Positions 1 through 5,141 of a stretch of 5,141 bases of DNA are shown here, in pieces. The stretch is from Clostridia bacterium (lineage in GTDB: Bacteria > Bacillota > Clostridia > Oscillospirales > CAG-382). A program made the translations under genes and the position numbers. The notes under the pieces are model-generated. The model saw only the letters and a list, made by a program, of their open reading frames with translations. It was not told the origin of the DNA and did not search any database. Each line of letters opens with the position of its first letter. Position 1 is the first letter of the stretch. Location: contig JAGBCG010000115.1 in the NCBI GenBank assembly GCA_017938055.1, forward strand, positions 1 through 5,141, written 5' to 3'.

Positions 1-1026
1 CAGGAGTATAAGGAGGAAGCAGACAATAAGGCAAGAAATATTATTTCACTTGCAATTCAACGCTGTGCTTCCGACTATGTAAGCGAAGCTACAGTATCTA
101 CAGTAGCTCTTCCCAACGATGAAATGAAGGGAAGAATTATCGGTAGAGAGGGTAGAAACATCAGGACTATTGAAACCTTGACGGGAGTTGACCTGATAAT
201 TGACGATACACCCGAAGCAATTACGGTATCAAGCTTTGATCCTGTAAGACGTGAGGTTGCAAGAATGTCCCTTGAAAAGCTTGTGTCCGACGGCAGAATC
301 CATCCTGCAAGAATTGAGGAAATGGTAGAAAAGAGCCGTAAGGAAGTCGACCTTGTTATTAAGCAGTCCGGAGAACAGGCCACCTTTGAAACAGGTGTTC
401 ACGGACTTAATCCCGAGCTTATTAAAATACTGGGTCGCTTGCGTTTTCGTACAAGCTATGGTCAGAATGTACTTATCCACTCCATTGAGGTTTCTCATAT
501 TGCGGGAATGATGGCAGCAGAGCTGGGCGTTGACACCATGATGGCAAAGCGTGCAGGACTTCTTCATGACATTGGTAAGGCAGTTGACCATGATGTTGAC
601 GGCTCACATATCCAGATAGGTGTTGAGCTTGCCAAGAAGTATCATGAGAATAAGGAAATTATTCACGCCATCGAAGCACATCACGGCGACGTTGAGGCTA
701 GTACCGTAATAGCAATGCTTGTTCAGGCGGCGGACGCAGTATCAGCGGCACGTCCCGGTGCAAGACGTGAAAATCTTGAATCCTATATCAAGAGATTACA
801 GCGTCTTGAAGAAATTGCAACAGAATTTAATGGTGTTGAAAAGTGCTTTGCAATTCAGGCGGGCAGAGAAATTCGTGTTATGGTCAAGCCTGATGAGGTA
901 AGGGATGACGAAATGGCATTCCTTGCACGAGATATTTCAAAGAAGATTGAAAACGAATTGGAATATCCCGGTCAGATTAAGGTAATGATAATCCGCGAAA
1001 ACCGTAAGGTTGATTACGCAAAGTAA
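1..1026 (+). CDS. rny: Ribonuclease Y, C-terminal part (5' end outside the window)
   Basis: RNase Y is the membrane-anchored endoribonuclease that starts decay of many mRNAs in Firmicutes. The frame is open from the first base, giving 341 residues. The family is usually about 520 residues, so roughly 180 are missing: the N-terminal membrane anchor and most of the coiled coil. The first in-frame ATG, at 124, lies inside the KH domain and is not the start. The KH RNA-binding domain is clear from [12 protein letters not shown] (fragment residues 44-55). The HD phosphohydrolase domain follows, with an early His (about 160), the metal-binding HD pair in LLHDIGKA (189-190), AHHGD (about 226-230) and the distal Asp in [14 protein letters not shown] (about 245). 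All catalytic motifs are intact and the C-terminus is complete. A terminator follows 78 bases after the stop, so the gene is probably the last of its transcript. Identification is near certain. Confidence 0.97.
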   Translation, partial: QEYKEEADNKARNIISLAIQRCASDYVSEATVSTVALPNDEMKGRIIGREGRNIRTIETLTGVDLIIDDTPEAITVSSFDPVRREVARMSLEKLVSDGRIHPARIEEMVEKSRKEVDLVIKQSGEQATFETGVHGLNPELIKILGRLRFRTSYGQNVLIHSIEVSHIAGMMAAELGVDTMMAKRAGLLHDIGKAVDHDVDGSHIQIGVELAKKYHENKEIIHAIEAHHGDVEASTVIAMLVQAADAVSAARPGARRENLESYIKRLQRLEEIATEFNGVEKCFAIQAGREIRVMVKPDEVRDDEMAFLARDISKKIENELEYPGQIKVMIIRENRKVDYAK

Positions 1027-1103
1027 TAGTGTATATTTAATCAAAATGTTTTTGTGCATTATATAGGAAATTACAGTAGTAATAGCATTTAACACAAAAG
1101 CTT

Positions 1104-1137
1104 GTCCGTGGGTCAGAAGTGATTCACGGACTTTTTT
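1104..1137 (+). terminator. Intrinsic terminator of rny
   Basis: GTCCGTG (1104-1110) pairs perfectly with CACGGAC (1125-1131). The stem extends inward through two G-U pairs and TCA/TGA to a GAAG loop, about 12 pairs in all. Six T residues (1132-1137) follow directly. This is a canonical Rho-independent terminator that separates rny from the next transcription unit. Confidence 0.9.
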
Positions 1138-1207
1138 GTCAGAATGTGAAAAAGCTTGATATTTTTTATACTATATGTAAACATTCCACGCAAACAAAAA
1201 ATACTAC

Positions 1208-1236
1208 TTGAAATTGTGCATAATTTGTGTTATTAT
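1208..1236 (+). promoter_or_regulatory. Sigma-A-type promoter for the exported-protein gene
   Basis: TTGAAA (1208-1213) and TATTAT (1231-1236) are separated by exactly 17 bases, each one mismatch from the housekeeping consensus. Transcription would begin near 1243, leaving a leader of about 27 bases before the TTG start at 1270. The promoter lies just after the rny terminator, as expected for a new transcription unit. Confidence 0.7.
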
Positions 1237-1256
1237 GTTATAAAGAAAAGCAAAAA

Positions 1257-1262
1257 AGGAAG
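1257..1262 (+). promoter_or_regulatory. Ribosome binding site fixing the TTG start at 1270
   Basis: AGGAAG, within a longer AAGGAAGTGAG run, sits 7 bases before TTG at 1270. It makes this TTG the start rather than the farther in-frame TTG at 1156, which lies upstream of the promoter, or the ATG at 1285, which has no such site. Confidence 0.75.
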
Positions 1263-1269
1263 TGAGCTT

Positions 1270-1749
1270 TTGAAAAAATCACGTATGATTGCTGTAGTGG
1301 GTGCAGTATGTCTTGCAGTAGGAGCTTCTTTTGCAGCAGGAAAGGTAATGGCATCCACTGATACTGATCCGCTTATAACACTCAGCTATCTTGAACAGGT
1401 GGCATTGCCAAAGCTTAAAACGGAAGTGTTAGCAGAAATGAACGGCTCATCTAATACATCAGTTGAGAAAAGCGGAAATTATGCTGTTATTGAGCTGAAT
1501 AAGGGACAGAATGTGTACGCAGAGTCGGCACTTGAAATTATTGTTCGTCCCGGAAGTAATGTAGCTTGTGTATCTGATTTTGATGATCAGGGAATAGCAG
1601 ATATTACATTGGGTAAGGAAATCATGAACGGTGAACAAATTGCCATCAATTCATATTGTATAATCCCAAGAGGAGATGATGGCAGAGGCTTTACGGTTGT
1701 CAGTGATAAAGCATATGTAATGATTAGAGGTGACTATAGAATTGGCTAA
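1270..1749 (+). CDS. Exported protein of an uncharacterised clostridial family
   Basis: No known function can be assigned. With the TTG start the product has 159 residues. A Lys/Arg-containing start (MKKSR) and a hydrophobic run at about residues 6-23 form a signal peptide or N-terminal anchor, with possible cleavage after VMA (about residue 28). The mature part begins TDTDPLITLSYLEQ. A short Lys/Glu-rich helical stretch follows (about 45-57), then a mostly beta-looking domain with the landmarks ELNKGQNVYA (75-84), EIIVRPGS (89-96), IIPRGDDGRG (131-140) and AYVMIRGDYRIG at the C-terminus. From memory, small clostridial secreted proteins share the DPLxTLSYL opening, the GQ/EIxxRxG core and a final V-R-G-x-Y; this is recalled, not searched. 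There are two Cys residues (100, 130) in the mature part. The gene heads the cluster from its own promoter, and the downstream membrane-peptide gene overlaps its last 8 bases, so the two are probably translationally coupled. Confidence 0.8.
   Translation: MKKSRMIAVVGAVCLAVGASFAAGKVMASTDTDPLITLSYLEQVALPKLKTEVLAEMNGSSNTSVEKSGNYAVIELNKGQNVYAESALEIIVRPGSNVACVSDFDDQGIADITLGKEIMNGEQIAINSYCIIPRGDDGRGFTVVSDKAYVMIRGDYRIG
1728..1733 (+). promoter_or_regulatory. Ribosome binding site for the overlapping membrane peptide
   Basis: AGGTGA lies inside the final codons of the exported-protein gene, 8 bases before the TTG at 1742. The same AGGTGA core precedes the SpoIID-like gene (1905-1910), which supports its use as a genuine site in this genome. 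Confidence 0.65.
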
Positions 1750-1846
1750 GAAAACAGATAAAAAGAAAGTAGCAATAAGAGTTGTTGCCATAGTACTTGC
1801 AGCACTTTTTGTGCTTGGAGGTATTGCGGCAATTCTTCCGTACTAA
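1742..1846 (+). CDS. Small single-pass membrane protein (34 residues)
   Basis: This short gene reads TTG GCT AAG AAA and ends in TAC TAA. The product begins MAKKTDKKKVAIR, a strongly basic N-terminus, followed by an uninterrupted hydrophobic segment at about residues 12-33 (VVAIVLAALFVLGGIAAIL) and a C-terminal PY. That is the pattern of a one-helix membrane protein with the basic end in the cytoplasm. Support comes from a well-placed AGGTGA site 8 bases upstream, the 8-base overlap with the preceding gene, and a charge and hydrophobicity layout unlikely in random sequence. The function is unknown. It resembles in design other tiny MAKK-type membrane peptides of Firmicutes, but I cannot place it in a named family. 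Because it overlaps the exported-protein gene, expression is probably coupled to it and the two may act together at the membrane. Confidence 0.72.
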   Translation: MAKKTDKKKVAIRVVAIVLAALFVLGGIAAILPY

Positions 1847-1863
1847 AAACTATACATATAATG

Positions 1864-1897
1864 CGGCACATAGCTTTTCAGGTAAGGTTATGTGCCG
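1864..1897 (+). other. Strong hairpin without a U-tract, between two genes
   Basis: CGGCACATA (1864-1872) pairs perfectly with TATGTGCCG (1889-1897). Inward pairing, including G-U pairs, extends the stem to about 14 pairs around a TCAGGT loop. The bases that follow are AAATTCAAGG, so there is no U-tract and it is not a standard terminator in either direction. It ends 7 bases before the AGGTGA site of the SpoIID-like gene. It could attenuate read-through, mark an RNA-processing or 3' protection point, or affect translation of the next gene. Confidence 0.7.
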
Positions 1898-1916
1898 AAA
1901 TTCAAGGTGATAATTA

Positions 1917-3260
1917 ATGAAAACACTTAAAATATATATATTTGCTCTGATGATGCTTGTGCTGTCACTTTGCTGCAGTGCCGAGGAAATTTATATTCGT
2001 GTTGGACTGAGTTTTGGTAAAAGTGCAGTTACAAGAAGTAGCTTCTCTTTTGCAAATGGTTTTCAGATAGGCTATCTCGGAGCAGATGATACCTTTTCTC
2101 CCACTATGTTTTTTGCTTCAAATTCCATATATGCAGAAAAAACTGCAAGCGGGACATTTAAGTTTTATGATGCTAACAGTAATGGCTGCCTTTTTGAAAC
2201 AGAAAGCGGTAAAAGTCCTGTAATATGTCCTCAGGGACAGGACAGAACAAGTGCATATACTCTTTATAGCGGAATAAAATATCCCTATTACATGCTTCTG
2301 ACACCCAATGATGACGCAAGTCATAATGTAATAAATCTTGTGGAATCGGAGCAGTACATAAAGGGCGTGCTTCCGAGCGAAATATATCCAAGCTGGCATG
2401 AGCAGGCACTTCGTGCGGCGGCTGTCGCAACAAGAACCTTTACTCATCAGAGCCTTGGAACAAAACATAAGGCATACGGCGTAGATCTTTGTAAAACAAC
2501 CTGCTGTCAGGTGTACAGCGGTATTTCAAAATGTGTCTACAGCACCAATAAAGCAACAGATGATACAAACGGACAGGTAATTGTATATAACGATAAACTG
2601 ATAACGGCGGTATATCATGCAATAAGCGGAGGAGTTACGGAAAGTGCTGCAGGGGCATGGGGCTCCAATCCTGATGGATATCCTTACCTAACCGTAGTAC
2701 AAACTCCTTTTGAAAAATATGAAGAACTTAGCTATGGTAAATGGTCGAGATTTATAACTGATGCAGAGCTTGCAGCTCTTATTGCATCTTCTTCATATAG
2801 CAGTACGCTTTCAGGAAATATTGAAAGCATTAAGGTGGATGATGATACTCCCGGTTATCTCAATAATATGACAATAACCGATACGTCCGGAAACTCCGTT
2901 ACACTAAAAACATCAAGTCAGATAAATTCTCTTTTTTCAAAGTACGCAAGAAGTGCAAACTTTACAATTACAAAGATGTATCTGCCTTCCGACAATAAGC
3001 AGAACCTTACGGTTGTGACGGCAATGGGAAAAGAAACCATTGACACAAGTAAGCCCGTACACTATCTTACTTCAGACGGGGAAAAGACTGCACAGGGCGT
3101 TTGTGGCGGATACTATATTGATGGACGTGGCTATGGACATGGCGTAGGATTGAGTCAGTATGGAAGCCAGTATGCAGCCAATGCTGGGTATACATACAGT
3201 GAGATTCTGGGCATTTACTATCCAGGTACGACGATAACTGATTTAAGTAACGTAAAATAA
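1917..3260 (+). CDS. Secreted SpoIID/LytB-domain protein (probable peptidoglycan lytic transglycosylase)
   Basis: This 447-residue product starts with a signal peptide (MKTLKIYIFA then a Leu-rich core, likely cleaved near CCSA, about residue 22). The two Cys there are not in a convincing lipobox. The start is ATG with AGGTGA 6 bases upstream. SpoIID-family enzymes cleave glycan strands, with a Glu as catalytic acid. Here YIKGVLPSEIYPSW (147-160) carries the candidate Glu155, followed by QALRAAAVATRTF (163-175). A Cys/His cluster (His184, Cys192, Cys196, Cys197) precedes QVYSG. AISGGVTESA (235-244) and the C-terminal GRGYGHGVGLSQYG (403-416) complete the family signature, ending in IYYPGTTI. 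It is about 100 residues longer than classical SpoIID of Bacillus subtilis, mainly in the N-terminal region and between the two conserved blocks. It is followed 23 bases later by a DUF1835-like gene. Whether it is the sporulation SpoIID or a housekeeping paralogue cannot be told, so no symbol is given. Confidence 0.9.
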   Translation: MKTLKIYIFALMMLVLSLCCSAEEIYIRVGLSFGKSAVTRSSFSFANGFQIGYLGADDTFSPTMFFASNSIYAEKTASGTFKFYDANSNGCLFETESGKSPVICPQGQDRTSAYTLYSGIKYPYYMLLTPNDDASHNVINLVESEQYIKGVLPSEIYPSWHEQALRAAAVATRTFTHQSLGTKHKAYGVDLCKTTCCQVYSGISKCVYSTNKATDDTNGQVIVYNDKLITAVYHAISGGVTESAAGAWGSNPDGYPYLTVVQTPFEKYEELSYGKWSRFITDAELAALIASSSYSSTLSGNIESIKVDDDTPGYLNNMTITDTSGNSVTLKTSSQINSLFSKYARSANFTITKMYLPSDNKQNLTVVTAMGKETIDTSKPVHYLTSDGEKTAQGVCGGYYIDGRGYGHGVGLSQYGSQYAANAGYTYSEILGIYYPGTTITDLSNVK

Positions 3261-3267
3261 TGATTTC

Positions 3268-3273
3268 AAAGGA
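3268..3273 (+). promoter_or_regulatory. Ribosome binding site deciding the TTG start at 3284
   Basis: AAAGGA lies 10 bases before TTG 3284, a slightly long spacing. The nearby ATGs at 3260 and 3274 open frames of only a few codons, and the next in-frame ATG at 3314 would remove the first beta strand of the product. The TTG is therefore the best start. Confidence 0.55.
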
Positions 3274-3283
3274 ATGAGTTGCA

Positions 3284-3934
3284 TTGAGAATTAATATAGT
3301 TTCTGGCGAAGCAATGGTTAGCTATGATAAGGAATTGGGCTTTAAGGCTTGTATTCCGTTCTGCGAATCAATGATAAGCGGGAAGGTTACACAAAGTGAG
3401 CCGTTCAGTCAGGCTTTTATAGCAGACAGATGCAGAACACTGTCAATACCTGTGGATAAATATAGAAAAAAGTTTGCAAATCAGCTCTTAAAAATGCGGG
3501 CAGGGGACGATGTTCATGTGTATTTTGGCGAGGACTTGTTCTGTCAGCTTAACTTAATTACGCTTTTGGCATATCTTGAAAGAATAGGCATTGAAAAGGT
3601 TACTTATCATGTGGTTTTTGAGGACGAAATGAAAGAAACCGCATTGCTTGAAAATGTTGAAACATCAGGTTTTGGAGAGATTTATAAAAGCGTTCTTATT
3701 AACCACTCGGCAGTGGGTACAAATATTGAAATAACCAATAAAGCTATTATGCTTTATAGCGATTATCTTGACGATAACGGAGCTATTGCAACATTTATAA
3801 AGGCAAATCCTGAGGATACGGTGCTTCAGCTTACAGTAAAAATGATAAGACAGTTTGCACAGTATGGTCTTGGAGATGTGCAGAGTGCTGAGCTTATTGA
3901 AAGAGTAAGAAAAAGCGTTAAAGCTGAAGAATAA
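3284..3934 (+). CDS. DUF1835-like protein of unknown function
   Basis: The product has 216 residues from a TTG start. It has no signal peptide or membrane segment and is probably cytoplasmic. It begins with a beta strand and turn, MRINIVSGEA, followed by a region rich in charged residues containing QAFIADRCRTL (43-53), then HVYFGEDLFCQLNLITLLAYL (78-98). This order (I-x-I-V-x-G-[DE] at the start, then an R-rich segment, then a W/YFG-[DE]-x-x-x-Q-L block followed by Leu-rich helix) matches my recollection of DUF1835 proteins, whose function is not established. The assignment is by pattern only. The C-terminal half is mixed helix (IRQFAQYGLGDVQSAELIERVRKS) without a recognisable motif. The gene follows the SpoIID-like gene by 23 bases with no terminator between, so they are probably co-transcribed. 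It ends at a hairpin terminator. Confidence 0.8.
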   Translation: MRINIVSGEAMVSYDKELGFKACIPFCESMISGKVTQSEPFSQAFIADRCRTLSIPVDKYRKKFANQLLKMRAGDDVHVYFGEDLFCQLNLITLLAYLERIGIEKVTYHVVFEDEMKETALLENVETSGFGEIYKSVLINHSAVGTNIEITNKAIMLYSDYLDDNGAIATFIKANPEDTVLQLTVKMIRQFAQYGLGDVQSAELIERVRKSVKAEE

Positions 3935-3935
3935 T

Positions 3936-3976
3936 AAAAGGCTGCTTCATGAAAGTGAAGCAGCCACTTGCTTTTT
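3936..3976. terminator. Bidirectional intrinsic terminator between convergent genes
   Basis: GGCTGCTTCA (3940-3949) pairs perfectly with TGAAGCAGCC (3956-3965) around a 6-base TGAAAG loop. Read on the minus strand the stem is followed immediately by TTTTATTATT (from 3939 downward), a good terminator for the leftward gene that stops at 3988. Read on the plus strand a T-run (3972-3976) appears only after ACTTGC, so it is weaker in that direction but still plausible for the DUF1835-like gene, which stops at 3934. Confidence 0.85.
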
Positions 3977-3987
3977 AATGTTGTCTT

Positions 3988-4530
3988 TTATACAAGATTT
4001 ACGCTTACACAGTAATTGCTGAAAAAATCTCTGTGATTTCCCACAAACCTGAGCTTCAAGCCGTCTATTCTCTTTAAATCCTCAGGAAAATACATGCCGC
4101 TGTCCTTTCTGATTTTGGCAGCTTTTGTACGCCTTAAAATGTCGGCAACAAACTGTGAGCAGAAAAAGCTGTAATTCTTCTTGTATGGAATTTTAAAAAG
4201 ACACATTGCAACACCAAGCTTTGAATATGACAGCTTGCTTTTAAGGCAGGTAAAGGATTTTAAAGCTTTTTTTATAGAGCTGTAAACCTTTTCTGTTACC
4301 TTTAATTCGTAAAGCTGACATGAAAATGGTTTTGAGGAAGGCTTTAAATAGCGTGCTATTTTTTCGACCATAAAGCCTTTGTATACAAAACTGTAGAAGG
4401 TATTCATGTCTTCATCAAGACCGATTGAGGCGTGGGTGTATTCACAGCCTGTAAATGCACGTAAAAAAAACGAGCCAACATCACGAAAGCCTGTGAGAAG
4501 TATGTATATTCTTCTGCTTTTTTTACTCAT
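3988..4530 (-). CDS. Permuted papain-like (YiiX / NlpC-P60-like) hydrolase-fold protein
   Basis: From the ATG at 4530 the product has 180 residues. Motifs in order are IYILLTGFRDVGS (8-20), YTHASIGLDED (31-41) with candidate catalytic His33, FYSFVYKGFMVEKI (45-58) with a conserved-looking Glu56, LYELKVT (73-79), and FFCSQFVADIL (122-132) with candidate nucleophile Cys124. Having the His before the Cys is the hallmark of the circularly permuted papain-like group within the NlpC/P60 superfamily, whose members include predicted amidases or lipid-modifying hydrolases. The substrate here is unknown. There is no signal peptide, so a cytoplasmic location is likely. The frame is open to an ATG at 4551 (adding MLRKGIR), but only the 4530 start has a ribosome binding site. 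The gene stands alone, converging on the DUF1835-like gene and divergent from rimO. It is rich in Lys, Phe and Ser codons compared with its neighbours. Confidence 0.82.
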   Translation of the reverse strand: MSKKSRRIYILLTGFRDVGSFFLRAFTGCEYTHASIGLDEDMNTFYSFVYKGFMVEKIARYLKPSSKPFSCQLYELKVTEKVYSSIKKALKSFTCLKSKLSYSKLGVAMCLFKIPYKKNYSFFCSQFVADILRRTKAAKIRKDSGMYFPEDLKRIDGLKLRFVGNHRDFFSNYCVSVNLV

Positions 4531-4537
4531 ACGGATT

Positions 4538-4543
4538 CCCTTT
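4538..4543 (-). promoter_or_regulatory. Ribosome binding site deciding the start at 4530
   Basis: On the minus strand AAAGGG lies 7 bases before the ATG at 4530. The alternative ATG at 4551 is preceded by an A-rich ACAAAAAACATCTA stretch with no such site. Confidence 0.75.
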
Positions 4544-4678
4544 CGTAACATTAGATGTTTTTTGTGTTTTCATTAAGTTAATTACATGGATTTTGATAAT
4601 AGTTACAGCAAATTAGAAAAAAGGCACAAATTAAAAGAATTAAATGATAGATAAAGCGTAAATATATTGAATTAGCAC

Positions 4679-4712
4679 TTGAATTTTTTGTAAAATTGTG
4701 ATATGATATAAT
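4679..4712 (+). promoter_or_regulatory. Promoter of rimO
   Basis: A perfect extended -10, TGATATAAT, is present (TG at 4704-4705, TATAAT at 4707-4712). An overlapping alternative is TTGAAT (4679-4684), 17 bases, TATGAT (4702-4707). Either would start transcription close to 4713-4720 and give a leader of about 40 bases. The AT-rich region from 4552 to 4678 contains no clear promoter for the leftward gene. Confidence 0.7.
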
Positions 4713-4717
4713 GAAAT

Positions 4718-4729
4718 CCTTTTAAAAGG
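4718..4729 (+). other. Perfect 12-base palindrome in the rimO leader
   Basis: CCTTTTAAAAGG is fully self-complementary and sits at or just after the predicted transcription start. It could be an operator or simply a by-product of the AAAAGGG that follows, which itself is a possible ribosome binding site for the short leader frame at 4736. Confidence 0.4.
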
Positions 4730-4735
4730 GTAAAT

Positions 4736-4762
4736 ATGTATGCAGAAAGGAAAATACCATGA
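4736..4762 (+). other. Possible eight-codon leader frame overlapping the rimO start
   Basis: ATG at 4736 opens a frame reading MYAERKIP and then TGA at 4760-4762, which overlaps the rimO ATG (4759-4761) as ATGA. AAAAGGG (4724-4730) lies 5 bases upstream and could serve as its ribosome binding site. It contains the rimO ribosome binding site within its codons. It may couple translation to rimO or be fortuitous, because a frame this short has no coding statistics. Confidence 0.3.
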
Positions 4763-5141
4763 GCATAAAGTGTGCGTTTGTATCGCTTGGCTGTCCGAAA
4801 AATTTGTTGGATTCAGAAGTGATGCTGTCGACGCTTTTAAAAGAAAATATAGAAATAGTAGAAGAAGATATACACGCAGATGTTGTGGTAATAAATACCT
4901 GTGCCTTTATAGAGAGTGCAAAGCAGGAGGCAATAGATACAATTTTAGATGTTGCATGGTTAAGAGAAAACAGACATCTGAAGGGGATTGTTGTAACGGG
5001 ATGCCTTGCACAGAGATATAAAGAAGAAATATTTGAACTGATGCCGGAGGTTGATGCCATTGTAGGCGTTGGAGATATTGAAAAAATTGCACAGGCGGTA
5101 AAATATGCATATGAAAACGGCGGAAAAAGAGAAATTCCAAA
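4759..5141 (+). CDS. rimO: Ribosomal protein S12 methylthiotransferase RimO, N-terminal part
   Basis: RimO is a radical-SAM enzyme of the MiaB family that adds a methylthio group to an Asp of ribosomal protein S12. The first 127 codons are present and the frame runs off the right edge two bases into a codon. The family is usually about 440 residues. The N-terminal UPF0004 domain is intact: FVSLGCPKNLLDSEVML (7-23), VVINTCAFIESAKQEAI (43-59) and VVTGCLAQRY (78-87). They supply the three Cys (12, 48, 82) that hold the auxiliary [4Fe-4S] cluster. The CFAFIESAKQEAI-type segment distinguishes RimO from MiaB and MtaB. The radical-SAM CxxxCxxC motif lies beyond the window. The start is ATG with AAAGGA (4746-4751) 7 bases upstream. 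A larger open frame from 4740 in another phase is a shadow. Confidence 0.95.
   Translation, partial: MSIKCAFVSLGCPKNLLDSEVMLSTLLKENIEIVEEDIHADVVVINTCAFIESAKQEAIDTILDVAWLRENRHLKGIVVTGCLAQRYKEEIFELMPEVDAIVGVGDIEKIAQAVKYAYENGGKREIP

Noticed and set aside
75..591. Open frames on the minus strand across rny
   Set aside because: They lie antisense to the strongly conserved KH and HD coding region, have no recognisable motifs and lack convincing ribosome binding sites. They are shadows.
1027..1103. Riboswitch or small RNA in the gap after rny
   Set aside because: Apart from the terminator, the stretch is plain AT-rich sequence with no conserved fold that I can recognise.
1156..1269. N-terminal extension of the exported protein from the TTG at 1156
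   Set aside because: It would begin upstream of the promoter at 1208-1236 and bury the signal peptide. The TTG at 1270 has a well-spaced ribosome binding site.
2118..2622. Minus-strand open frames across the SpoIID-like gene
   Set aside because: They overlap conserved codons of the plus-strand gene, and their products are Cys/His/Arg-rich in the way typical of antisense reading.
4586..4654. A 22-codon plus-strand frame (MDFDNSYSKLEKRHKLKELN and two more residues) in the divergent intergenic region
   Set aside because: The composition is protein-like, but no ribosome binding site precedes the ATG and no promoter is evident. It is too short to support alone in AT-rich sequence.
4552..4678. 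Promoter for the leftward hydrolase-like gene
   Set aside because: Partial boxes can be found on the minus strand, such as TTGTGC followed by TAACTA, but the spacing or match is poor, so none is called.
4722..5140. Other-frame open frames over the 5' part of rimO, on both strands
   Set aside because: The rimO frame from 4759 has all the family motifs and Cys residues, and the others show none.

Overview
The window looks like a chromosomal stretch of a low-GC Firmicute, most likely a clostridial (Oscillospiraceae/Ruminococcaceae-like) bacterium. The reasons are an RNase Y gene, a SpoIID/LytB-domain protein, a clostridial-type exported protein, a RimO gene, strong AGGAGG-like ribosome binding sites, frequent TTG starts and AT-rich intergenic regions. 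The genus cannot be fixed from this sequence alone. I see no insertion sequence, phage gene, tRNA, rRNA or CRISPR array.

Layout, left to right. (1) 1-1026: the C-terminal two thirds of rny (RNase Y), cut by the left edge and followed by a good intrinsic terminator. (2) 1208-3965: a rightward cluster. It opens with a sigma-A-type promoter and holds a 159-residue exported protein with a TTG start, a 34-residue single-pass membrane peptide that overlaps that gene by 8 bases, a strong hairpin, a 447-residue secreted SpoIID/LytB-domain protein, and a 216-residue DUF1835-like protein (TTG start). It closes with a hairpin that can also terminate the gene arriving from the opposite side. (3) 3988-4530, minus strand: a small permuted papain-like (YiiX/NlpC-P60-like) cysteine-hydrolase-fold protein. 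(4) 4679-5141: promoter, short leader and the first 127 codons of rimO, the ribosomal protein S12 methylthiotransferase, cut by the right edge.

How the genes relate: rny and rimO are housekeeping genes of RNA decay and ribosome modification that bracket the cluster, and nothing ties them to it functionally. Within the cluster, two exported proteins and a membrane peptide lie in one transcriptional direction. SpoIID-family proteins cleave peptidoglycan glycan strands, so an envelope or spore-envelope role for the group is a reasonable inference, not something the sequence proves.

The items most worth a second look are the unannotated-size membrane peptide overlapping the exported-protein gene, the Cys-Cys pair at the likely metal site of the SpoIID protein, the hairpin without a U-tract in front of it, and an eight-codon leader frame whose stop overlaps the rimO start. 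None of these amounts to a proven new system.
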